Source: Rhodococcus sp. (in: high G+C Gram-positive bacteria)
GTDB taxonomy: Bacteria > Actinomycetota > Actinomycetes > Mycobacteriales > Mycobacteriaceae
NCBI GenBank assembly: GCA_012515885.1
Contig: JAAYXN010000382.1
Coordinates: 1-8,205, forward strand
DNA length: 8,205 nucleotides
Direction: 5' to 3'
In this document: one piece after another, positions 1 to 5,999 of the stretch
How the letters are laid out: each line of letters begins with the position of its first letter
Position numbering within the stretch: position 1 is the stretch's first letter
The notes under the pieces: generated by a model
The model's input: only the letters and a program-made list of their open reading frames with translations
Databases searched by the model: none
What the model was told of the DNA's origin: nothing
Translations under genes and position numbers: made by a program

Positions 1-32
1 TACTTGCCGAAGTCGTCATCGCTAGGACTCAT
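1..32 (-). CDS. Start of a gene coupled to the SNF2 helicase (partial)
   Basis: Read on the minus strand, an ATG at 32-30 shares the bases ATGA with the helicase stop codon (31-29). This is the classic 4-base overlap of translationally coupled genes. The visible codons give M-S-P-S-D-D-D-F-G-K and then the window ends, with no stop in frame. The residues alone identify no family. In mycobacteria the HelZ-type helicase gene sits beside a gene for a SWIM zinc-finger protein, so such a protein is the natural guess, but this is inferred from context and nothing in the ten residues proves it. Confidence 0.6.
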   Translation of the reverse strand, partial: MSPSDDDFGK

Positions 33-2902
33 TCGCCCACCGCCTCGTCGCTCAGACGCAGAAGTTCACCGAGTTCCTCGGTGCTCATTTCGGTGACCCA
101 GTTTTCTCCGGTGCCCACCGCGAGATCTGCCAATTCCCGTTTACTGGCGATCATGGTGTCGATGCGTTCTTCCAAGGTGCCGATGCACACGAGCTTTCGC
201 ACCTGGACATTTTTGCGTTGCCCGATCCGGAACGCACGGTCCGTTGCTTGATTCTCGACGGCCGGGTTCCACCAACGATCCATGTGCACAACATGATTCG
301 CGGCCGTGAGGTTCAATCCTGTTCCGCCAGCTTTGAGCGAGAGCACCATGATGGGTGGGCCTTGCGGAGATTGGAAATTCTCCACCATGCGATCACGGCG
401 GCCCTTACTGACGCCGCCGTGCAGGAACGGCACGTCGACACCGAACCGGTCGGAAAGATACGGCGACACCAGGTCACCGAACTCCCGGAACTGGGTAAAC
501 AGCAGCACTTTCTCGTCGTCGGCGAGAACAGAATCCACGACGTCTTCAATAAGCCCGAGCTTGCCTGATCTGTGGTGACCGCGGCGCAGCACTGAGGAAC
601 CGTCGCGAAGAAAATGTGCGGGGTGGTTGCACACCTGCTTGAGCTTGGTTAGTGCCGCAAGCACAGCGCCTTTGCGTGAAATCCCCGACTCACCCTTGAT
701 GTCTTCGAGCATCTGCTGGACAACTGCCTTATATAGCGCGGCCTGCTCCGCAGTCAGGTTGGCGCGCACCGTCATTTCCAACTTGTCTGGGAGATCAGAA
801 ATGACAGTGGGGTCCGTCTTGACACGGCGCAAAATGAACGGCGACGTGACCGTACGTAGCCGCGCTACGGCGTCGGCATCGTGTTCGCGTTCGATCGGTA
901 TCGCGAATCGTTTCCGGAACAGGGACGGCGAACCCACCAGGCCACGGTTAGTGAAGTCCAAGATGGACCGCAGTTCATCGAGCCGGTTCTCGACGGGGGT
1001 GCCGGTGAGCGCTAAACGGTGCTGCGCGTCGATCGCTCGCGCAGCGCGTGCTTGAGAGGTCGCGGCGTTCTTGATGTGTTGGGCTTCGTCGAGGACGATG
1101 CGCCGCCACCGCTGCTCTTTCAGTTCAGCAACGTCGCGGGCCAGTAGCGCGTAGGTGGTGATGACGAGATCAGCCGACTGCACCGCTTCGGTGAACTCGT
1201 CTCCGTGCAACCTGTCCGGCCCGTGGTGCACCAGGACACGCAAAGTTGGCGTGAAACGAGCCGCTTCGCGTTGCCAGTTGCCGACCACCGACATTGGGCA
1301 CGCCAACAGGGTGGGCGCGTCATGATTCTCGTAGGCCAGCAGAGCAAGGACTTGAAGTGTCTTACCCAAACCCATGTCGTCAGCGAGGATGGCGCCCAGT
1401 CCCGCCCGGCTCATAAACGCCAACCAATCCACGCCCCGCTGCTGGTAGGGCCGCAGCTCCGCATCAATGGTGTCGGGCAGTACGACCGGCTCGGGAGTGG
1501 CATTCGCATCAAGGAGGGTGCGGGTCCACCCAGTGGCAGCGATCTCGTCTATCGGAAGATTGCGGGCGTCATCGACGATGAGGTCCTTGAGAAGATCAAC
1601 GATGGCGCGGTCTCCGCTGCTATGTCGCTGCTCGACATACCGGGCAGCGCGGGCAAGCACCTGAGCATCAGCCTGCACCCACTGGCCACGCAGGCGTACC
1701 AGGTCACTCTTGGCGGCGACCATCGCGGCCAGTTCGTCAGGTGTGAGGGTGATGTCACCGAGAGCAAGCTCCCAATGGAAATCGACCAGTTGATCTTTGC
1801 CGACGGCACGGTTGTCGGCCGTTGCCGACGTCGCCGGTGAGACCCGCAGTTTCAGCGACGGCGACACGACGCTCCACGCGCGCGGCAGCAAGACACTGAT
1901 ACCGCGCTCCCCCAGCGCGTGCGCGCCGTGCGCAACCAGGTCGGTCACCACCGGTGTTGGAAGTAGAAGATCCAAACTCTCACTATCGGACGGGACGTCC
2001 CGCAGCCGAGGATAGGCGGCAACCGCGTCAGCAAGTTTGCGGACGCCCAGCTGTAGACGTCCAGCATCATTGCCCCGCAACGACACTGGCTGCGGCGCGT
2101 CTCCGTCGGCACGCAAACACACTTCGAGACGCCACAGGATCTCATCAAGGTTCGCGCTGGGGTCAGGGCTGTCCTCGGGTTCGAGAAGTCGCAGCACCAA
2201 TTGTGGTTCGTCGACAGTGAGGCTTTCACGCCATGCGGTAAGCCCTTCCGATAGTTGCGCGTTGCCGACGGCCAAAGGTTCGCCAGCGACAAGGGCAGCA
2301 ACGAATGGGCTCTCCACCGTGGGGAAACCGATGGCTCGACGTGCCAGCGGATCGGTGAGCTCAGCCAGCAGATGTTCCAGGAGCGTTCGTGCGGTCACTG
2401 AAGGTCCCGATGCCTCCGCATGGTGACGCAGCACCGGCGGCATCGCCACGACGAGTTCGGCCAACCAGCCGCGTTGACGTTGGCCGCCGACCAACTGCCA
2501 CCGCGGCCACCACTGCGAATCTGTGCGGTGCAGTTCCGGGGCGATCCGTCCTGCCCGCACCCATCGATCGATCCCGTGCACCACGTGGACGAGGTAGTGC
2601 AGGTCGCCCGCGATCCGCGCATCACGAGGCTGCATGGAGAGCAGGAACGCGGCGGCGGTGCGTGGGTCCATCGCCGTCGCCCGGTGCTCTTCCGTCTGGA
2701 CCCCCTCGCCTACCGGAACCGGGACGTGGACGCGATGACGGAATTTACGTTCGAGGACGCGCTCGACGGGATCGATCACGGCCCCGGGCTGCGTCGATAC
2801 TGGGCGCGGACCACCGCTACCTGACGCTGTGTCCTCGGTGTCTTGCCACAGCATGAGCCCAGAATCGAGGGTCCAGAGGCCGTGCAACATCTCTCCATCC
2901 AA
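29..2902 (-). CDS. helZ: SNF2/SWI2-family DNA-dependent ATPase (HelZ-like helicase)
   Basis: This 957-residue protein is a superfamily 2 ATPase of the SNF2 type, expected to translocate on double-stranded DNA and remodel protein-DNA complexes rather than unwind DNA. The C-terminal half carries the full motor: motif I DDMGLGKT (508-515), motif II DEAQ (605-608), motif III LTGTP (632-636), the SNF2 signature DRWWNP (875-880), motif V AGGTGLNLT (858-866) and motif VI QATDRAFRIGQ (885-895). The region before about residue 470 matches the helicase-associated N-terminal part of bacterial HelZ proteins, including LLLPTPVVTDL (312-322). Length is close to mycobacterial HelZ (about 1,010 residues). 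All motor motifs look intact, so it should be active. The farthest start is a TTG at 2902, directly after an in-frame TGA; ATG codons at 2890 and 2854 are alternatives, and the one at 2890 follows a G-rich stretch. It is coupled to the next minus-strand gene by a 4-base overlap. Its cellular role (repair, transcription or defence) cannot be read from sequence. Confidence 0.95.
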   Translation of the reverse strand: MDGEMLHGLWTLDSGLMLWQDTEDTASGSGGPRPVSTQPGAVIDPVERVLERKFRHRVHVPVPVGEGVQTEEHRATAMDPRTAAAFLLSMQPRDARIAGDLHYLVHVVHGIDRWVRAGRIAPELHRTDSQWWPRWQLVGGQRQRGWLAELVVAMPPVLRHHAEASGPSVTARTLLEHLLAELTDPLARRAIGFPTVESPFVAALVAGEPLAVGNAQLSEGLTAWRESLTVDEPQLVLRLLEPEDSPDPSANLDEILWRLEVCLRADGDAPQPVSLRGNDAGRLQLGVRKLADAVAAYPRLRDVPSDSESLDLLLPTPVVTDLVAHGAHALGERGISVLLPRAWSVVSPSLKLRVSPATSATADNRAVGKDQLVDFHWELALGDITLTPDELAAMVAAKSDLVRLRGQWVQADAQVLARAARYVEQRHSSGDRAIVDLLKDLIVDDARNLPIDEIAATGWTRTLLDANATPEPVVLPDTIDAELRPYQQRGVDWLAFMSRAGLGAILADDMGLGKTLQVLALLAYENHDAPTLLACPMSVVGNWQREAARFTPTLRVLVHHGPDRLHGDEFTEAVQSADLVITTYALLARDVAELKEQRWRRIVLDEAQHIKNAATSQARAARAIDAQHRLALTGTPVENRLDELRSILDFTNRGLVGSPSLFRKRFAIPIEREHDADAVARLRTVTSPFILRRVKTDPTVISDLPDKLEMTVRANLTAEQAALYKAVVQQMLEDIKGESGISRKGAVLAALTKLKQVCNHPAHFLRDGSSVLRRGHHRSGKLGLIEDVVDSVLADDEKVLLFTQFREFGDLVSPYLSDRFGVDVPFLHGGVSKGRRDRMVENFQSPQGPPIMVLSLKAGGTGLNLTAANHVVHMDRWWNPAVENQATDRAFRIGQRKNVQVRKLVCIGTLEERIDTMIASKRELADLAVGTGENWVTEMSTEELGELLRLSDEAVGE

Positions 2903-2912
2903 TCACCCTCGT

Positions 2913-2924
2913 CTGACAAGTCAG
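2913..2924. promoter_or_regulatory. Short inverted repeat in a divergent intergenic region
   Basis: The sequence CTGAC-AA-GTCAG is a perfect inverted repeat with 5-base arms and a 2-base centre. It lies in the 43-base gap between the helicase start (2902) and the divergent oxidoreductase start (2946). Its position would suit an operator acting on both genes. A repeat this short can occur by chance, and I recognise no known regulator site. I see no convincing -35/-10 pair in the gap, so at least one promoter probably lies inside the 5' end of the opposite gene. Confidence 0.25.
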
Positions 2925-2945
2925 CAAGCTGGCAAAGTTGTCCGC

Positions 2946-3848
2946 ATGGATGCCTACGTCTTCACTGAATACGGCGGACCGCGCACGCAGCGGTTTATCG
3001 ATCTCCCGGACCCCGAGCCGGGCCCCGGCCAGATTCAGGTGCAGGTCCGCGCTGCTGGCGTGAATCCGGCGGATTGGAAGGTCCGAGAAGGGCTACGTCA
3101 AGCAACGGTGGAGACGACGTTTCCCGCAGTATTGGGCCGCGAGGTCGCCGGGGTGGTGACAGCTGTCGGCAGTGCAGATGCGGGTTTCGCTGTTGGTGAT
3201 CGCGTGTTCGGGGCGACCGCGGCTGGCTGTGGTGGCTATCGCCGCTGCACTGTCCTTGATGCGGCGTCGACGGCGCTGATCCCCGACGCGGTGTCCTTCG
3301 CTGACGCGGCCGTGTTGCCGGTGGCGGCGGGAACAGCGTTCGACGCTCTACACGAACTGGATCTGGCTTCGGGTCAGAGCTTGCTCGTGATCGGCGCCGG
3401 TGGCGGGGTGGGTGTCGCGGCGTTGCAGCTTGCGGCCGCGCGCGGACTCAACGTTGTTGGTGTCGCCAGCGCCGCCAAACGGCAGGACGTTGTGGCGTTG
3501 GGTGGGTATTGGGTGGAATCTGGCCCTGATCTGGCGTCCCGGCTACCCAGACAGGTCGACGCGGTGCTTGATCTTGTCGGCGGGCACTATCTCGACGATG
3601 TGGCGGACTTGGTGCCGGGCGACCGCATTGTCACTACCGCCGATGTGACGCGCGCGAAGCAACTCGGTGGCCGCGGCGTCACGAGGCGACGTACGCGCGC
3701 GGCGTTCACCGAGCTGGTGGGCCTGGTCGCAGGCGGCGTCCTCGATCCCCAGGTGCGATCGCGCTATCGCTTCGCCGATGCGGGCAAAGCCCTCGCCGCC
3801 GTCGAAACTGGCCACACACAAGGAAAAGTTGTCATCGAATTCGAGTAG
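2946..3848 (+). CDS. Zinc-independent MDR oxidoreductase, quinone-reductase-like
   Basis: This 300-residue cytosolic enzyme belongs to the medium-chain dehydrogenase/reductase superfamily, in the quinone oxidoreductase/zeta-crystallin branch. It would transfer hydride from NADPH to a quinone or another activated double bond; the substrate cannot be told. The N-terminal GroES-like half has the typical VNPADWKVREG stretch (39-49) and the GREVAGVV segment (64-71). The Rossmann half begins with the nucleotide loop GAGGGVG (150-156), preceded by LLVI. The cysteine/histidine ligands of zinc-dependent alcohol dehydrogenases are absent, which supports a zinc-independent member. Length is slightly under the usual 310-340 residues. 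I chose the ATG at 2946 because homology-like sequence (MDAYVFTEYGGP) starts there; reading back to 2829 would add 39 unrelated residues overlapping the helicase gene. There is no strong Shine-Dalgarno site. It runs divergently from the helicase. Confidence 0.9.
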   Translation: MDAYVFTEYGGPRTQRFIDLPDPEPGPGQIQVQVRAAGVNPADWKVREGLRQATVETTFPAVLGREVAGVVTAVGSADAGFAVGDRVFGATAAGCGGYRRCTVLDAASTALIPDAVSFADAAVLPVAAGTAFDALHELDLASGQSLLVIGAGGGVGVAALQLAAARGLNVVGVASAAKRQDVVALGGYWVESGPDLASRLPRQVDAVLDLVGGHYLDDVADLVPGDRIVTTADVTRAKQLGGRGVTRRRTRAAFTELVGLVAGGVLDPQVRSRYRFADAGKALAAVETGHTQGKVVIEFE

Positions 3849-3896
3849 TACGCACAGTCCTGTCGGTGGGCTGCGCAATACTGTTGCCAATCGCTA

Positions 3897-3914
3897 CCGG
3901 GAAAAGGGGCCCGG
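3897..3914 (+). terminator. Possible weak hairpin after the oxidoreductase gene
   Basis: Arms CCGGG (3897-3901) and CCCGG (3910-3914) enclose an 8-base loop about 50 bases past the oxidoreductase stop. No run of T follows, the stem is short, and the region is G/C-rich, so chance pairing is quite possible. It is the only termination candidate in this 104-base gap. Confidence 0.2.
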
Positions 3915-3916
3915 CC

Positions 3917-3946
3917 GCGGGATAGGGAGTTCAGGGCGGGATAGGG
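3917..3946 (+). repeat. 11-base direct repeat in the nuclease leader
   Basis: GCGGGATAGGG occurs at 3917-3927 and again at 3936-3946, 19 bases apart centre to centre. The second copy runs into AGGGGG (3943-3948), which ends 4 bases before the ATG at 3953 and is the likely ribosome binding site. The pair may be two Shine-Dalgarno-like elements, a regulator site of about two helical turns, or a small local duplication. The sequence does not decide between these. Confidence 0.6.
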
Positions 3947-3952
3947 GGCGGC

Positions 3953-4687
3953 ATGCAGCAACAAATACAGGCAACGCGGCGATGGATACGACCACTCCAG
4001 TGGGCACTCTGCGCCGCAATTGTGGCTGCGTACATCAGCATTGATGGCACACGTCTTGATCCCTTCCGTGCGCCTCCAGCACCAGGAAGCCCCACTCGCG
4101 CAGAACTATCTGTACTACTCGATGCAGTAACAACAGTGCCTGCGCGGCCCCGACCAGGCGGCTACGAGCGCGCCTGCTCGCACGGGCAGGCATGCGTATT
4201 CGGGCCCGCATGGACCGACATCAATGACGCCGCCCATGGACGAGACGGTTGCGACACCCGCAACAACGCGCTGGCACTGACGCTCGGCCACGTGACCTAC
4301 CAAGACGACACCGCACAGTGTGTAGTGCTTTCCGGAACGCTGCCCGACCCATACTCCGGCGAGGTCGTCGAGTTCCACCGCAGCGACGGCAGCGCCATCC
4401 ACATCGACCACATCTATCCCCTCGCTGCCGCATGGGATTTCGGCGCATCACAGTGGCCCCTCGCCCGGCGCATCCAATTCGCCAACGACGTCGAGTTCAA
4501 TCTGCTCGCCGTCAACCGATCCGCCAACATGGACAAGGGCGATAAAACACCCGCCGACTGGCTGCCTCCGCACCCGTCCTACCGCTGTTACTACGCCGCC
4601 AAATATCTCTCTGTCGCAATCGAATACGACCTACCCATCACCGTCGCGGACCACGATTCGCTCGCCGACGTGGCTGAGCGCTGCTAA
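3953..4687 (+). CDS. Exported or membrane-anchored HNH-type nuclease (DUF1524-like)
   Basis: This 244-residue protein resembles the actinobacterial exported proteins with a DUF1524/HNH (beta-beta-alpha metal) nuclease fold. Residues 9-30 form a basic stretch (RRWIR) followed by one hydrophobic segment, a signal peptide or anchor, so the rest should lie outside the membrane. The nuclease core has the IDHIYP motif with D152 and H153, then EFNLLAVN (N183, N188), then N192, K195 and K198 ending in a DWLPP segment (202-206). This order (DH, N, N, K) is what a metal-dependent HNH nuclease needs, so it looks intact. Outside the hydrophobic segment there are six cysteines (75, 81, 100, 123, 212, 244), enough for three disulfides, as expected for an extracytoplasmic protein. 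Nucleic-acid cleavage is inferred from the family. The role could be nutrient scavenging, competition or defence. No immunity-like gene is adjacent. Confidence 0.82.
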   Translation: MQQQIQATRRWIRPLQWALCAAIVAAYISIDGTRLDPFRAPPAPGSPTRAELSVLLDAVTTVPARPRPGGYERACSHGQACVFGPAWTDINDAAHGRDGCDTRNNALALTLGHVTYQDDTAQCVVLSGTLPDPYSGEVVEFHRSDGSAIHIDHIYPLAAAWDFGASQWPLARRIQFANDVEFNLLAVNRSANMDKGDKTPADWLPPHPSYRCYYAAKYLSVAIEYDLPITVADHDSLADVAERC

Positions 4688-4723
4688 CGGAATCTGCCCC
4701 CGCTACACCCGACCGGTCTGCAC

Positions 4724-4729
4724 TATCGT
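4724..4729 (+). promoter_or_regulatory. Candidate -10 element for a leaderless thioesterase mRNA
   Basis: TATCGT matches the actinobacterial TANNNT -10 pattern and ends 6 bases before the GTG start at 4736. That spacing would place the transcription start at or within a base or two of the start codon, giving a leaderless mRNA, which is common in mycobacteria and relatives. No Shine-Dalgarno site precedes the GTG, which agrees. I see no clear -35 box. Confidence 0.5.
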
Positions 4730-4735
4730 GACCGT

Positions 4736-5194
4736 GTGAACGCGCCAACAACGCCCCAGCCCAGTGCCGACGACTTCCCCGTCCTGTGGCCGGTACCAAC
4801 CCGCTGGGCCGACAACGACCACTACGGGCACGTCAACAACGTCACGTACTACTCGTACTTCGACACCGCGGTCAACGCGTGGCTCATCGCCACCACCGGC
4901 ACCGATATTCGCGCACTGCCTGCGCTCGGAGTCGTCGCGGAAACCTCATGCCGATACCACGCCGAATTGTCGTTCCCCGACCAGTTGCAGGTTGGGCTAT
5001 CCGTCGAGCGTCTCGGCACCCGCAGCATCGTCTATGCGCTGGCGATCTTCCGCGTCGAAAAGGACGAATCCCTGACCCTCGCAGCAACCGGGCGCTTCGT
5101 CCACGTCTACGTCGACGCACAGACCCGGACGCCGGTGCCGATCCCGCCACCTATCTATACGGCCGTCGAATCACTGCTCCCGCGTACCTCCTGA
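4736..5194 (+). CDS. Acyl-CoA thioesterase, hotdog fold (4HBT/YbgC-FadM type)
   Basis: This 152-residue cytosolic protein is a single-domain hotdog thioesterase, expected to hydrolyse an acyl-CoA (or acyl carrier thioester) to free acid and CoA. The diagnostic active-site stretch is RWADNDHYGHVNNVTYYSYFD (23-43, read as R-W-A-D-N-D then H-Y-G-H-V-N-N); D28 aligns with the catalytic aspartate of 4-hydroxybenzoyl-CoA thioesterase-like enzymes and is followed by the usual long helix. Later segments ETSCRYHAELSFPD (69-82) and TGRFVHVYVD (118-127) are the typical strands. Length (about 130-155 residues in the family) is normal. The start is GTG at 4736; there is no ribosome binding site, but a -10-like box lies just upstream. 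Chain length and physiological substrate are unknown. It is preceded by the nuclease gene with a 48-base gap. Confidence 0.92.
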   Translation: MNAPTTPQPSADDFPVLWPVPTRWADNDHYGHVNNVTYYSYFDTAVNAWLIATTGTDIRALPALGVVAETSCRYHAELSFPDQLQVGLSVERLGTRSIVYALAIFRVEKDESLTLAATGRFVHVYVDAQTRTPVPIPPPIYTAVESLLPRTS

Positions 5195-5203
5195 CCCACT
5201 GCC

Positions 5204-5289
5204 CCCGAATCGGGCAAGCCTTAGAGAAAATTGAGGAAGCTCACAGGAGACGTAAACCGCAGCGACCGAAGCCGCTGGCATCCTGGATG
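5204..5289 (+). promoter_or_regulatory. Leader with three inverted repeats before the membrane protein gene
   Basis: The 97-base gap between the thioesterase stop and the next GTG start holds three perfect small inverted repeats: CCCGA-A-TCGGG (5204-5214), CAGCG...CGCTG with an 8-base loop (5260-5277), and CATCC-T-GGATG (5279-5289), the last ending 2 bases before the start codon. An AGGAGA (5245-5250) looks like a ribosome binding site but lies about 41 bases from the start with no suitable start codon after it. The first repeat may end thioesterase transcription. The rest could be a structured 5' leader. I recognise no known riboswitch class. Confidence 0.35.
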
Positions 5290-5291
5290 GT

Positions 5292-5921
5292 GTGTTTGAT
5301 CCGACCACACGTGTACGCGGCGCCGTGGGCCGTGTTGTCTTCGCAGCTACCGTCCTCGCTGCGTTAGTGACGCTCTACATCCTTGAGCCCACGTCAGCGT
5401 CGATCAGCCCTTCCGAAGAAATCCGCAGCCTCGCTGCGCCGATTGCCGAGGCCATCGACCTCACGTTGGTCCTCGCGGCCACCGTCGTCCTCGCGATCGT
5501 GGCTATGGTTCGGCATCTGCCCTACGGTGTGGCAGCCGTGCTCATTGTTTCGATCGGCGCAAACCTGACCAGCGGCCTGGCTGGTAGTTGGCTGCCGAAC
5601 ACACCCCTAGATCTTCTCCCCAACGGCCACATTGTCGCTGCTGTCGCCCTGTACGGGTCGGCGCTGTTGGTGTGCGCGCCCCGGTTCCAGCCCGCTCTGA
5701 TAGGTCTTGGCTTTACCTCTGTCGTGGCCATTACTGCTGCCGCTGTCGTGGCCGAGCCCACGTCGATCTATGGCGCACTCGCGTCCATAGGCGTTGGCCT
5801 CATGTGGTGGGCACTTGGGTCAGCGCTCATGCAGTTCTCCCCCATTGCTGCCGAGCGGGAAAGCCGCCGCGCCGACACCGCCGCCATTGCGCTCTCTCGC
5901 GATCTCCACTTCACCGCTTAG
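5292..5921 (+). CDS. Membrane protein resembling a PAP2 phosphatase without catalytic residues
   Basis: This 209-residue protein has about five or six hydrophobic segments (about 15-31, 55-72, 78-97, 112-128, 135-154 and 160-180) and a polar tail, so it is an integral membrane protein. The stretch from about 89 to 180 follows the pattern of actinobacterial PAP2-family phosphatases: an ANLTSGL segment, then LPNGH (109-113) where active enzymes have PSGH, then a hydrophobic helix, a Pro-rich turn (VAEPTSIYGAL) where active enzymes have the His-x-x-x-Asp of motif 3, and a final helix. The motif 1 lysine/arginine pair and the motif 3 histidine and aspartate are missing. I infer a non-enzymatic PAP2 relative; a chance resemblance is the alternative. 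The GTG at 5292 is the first start after an in-frame stop (5253-5255); its ribosome binding site is poor, and GTG at 5325 is possible. It converges with pntB. Confidence 0.75.
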   Translation: MFDPTTRVRGAVGRVVFAATVLAALVTLYILEPTSASISPSEEIRSLAAPIAEAIDLTLVLAATVVLAIVAMVRHLPYGVAAVLIVSIGANLTSGLAGSWLPNTPLDLLPNGHIVAAVALYGSALLVCAPRFQPALIGLGFTSVVAITAAAVVAEPTSIYGALASIGVGLMWWALGSALMQFSPIAAERESRRADTAAIALSRDLHFTA

Positions 5922-5939
5922 CCGGCCCCCACAAACAAG

Positions 5940-5979
5940 TGAAGGTGGTTGCCAGTCTCGCGACCGGCAACCACCTTCA
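5940..5979. terminator. Strong bidirectional terminator hairpin
   Basis: TGAAGGTGGTTGCC (5940-5953) pairs perfectly with its reverse complement at 5966-5979, and GTC/GAC (5955-5957 with 5962-5964) extends the stem past one A-C mismatch to a TCGC tetraloop. It lies between two convergent genes, 18 bases after the membrane protein stop and 20 bases before the pntB stop, so it can serve both strands. Neither side has a long T run; on the minus strand a weakly T-rich ACTTGTTTGTG follows. Such T-poor hairpins are typical of actinobacterial terminators. Confidence 0.85.
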
Positions 5980-5999
5980 TCTAGCTTGAGCCGTGAAAC

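Noticed and set aside
1205..1840. A 211-codon open frame on the plus strand opposite the helicase
   Set aside because: It is antisense to the helicase motor region, shows no recognisable motif or ribosome binding site, and is explained by the GC-rich third positions of the real gene.
2829..2945. N-terminal extension of the oxidoreductase from an upstream ATG
   Set aside because: The extra 39 residues overlap the helicase coding region and do not look like the MDR fold, whose first strand starts at the ATG at 2946.
3974..3994. Twin-arginine (Tat) signal in the nuclease (TRRWIR at residues 8-13)
   Set aside because: The arginine pair is present, but the following positions do not fit the RRxFLK consensus, and a protein that depends on disulfides is more likely exported unfolded by the Sec route.
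5195..5291. Known riboswitch class in the membrane protein leader
   Set aside because: I compared it by eye with the conserved cores of glycine, cobalamin and SAM-type riboswitches and found no match; only short generic inverted repeats are present.
4786..5367. A 193-codon plus-strand frame spanning the thioesterase and the next leader
   Set aside because: It is out of frame with the well-supported thioesterase, is very rich in Arg and Pro, and overlaps the start of the membrane protein gene.
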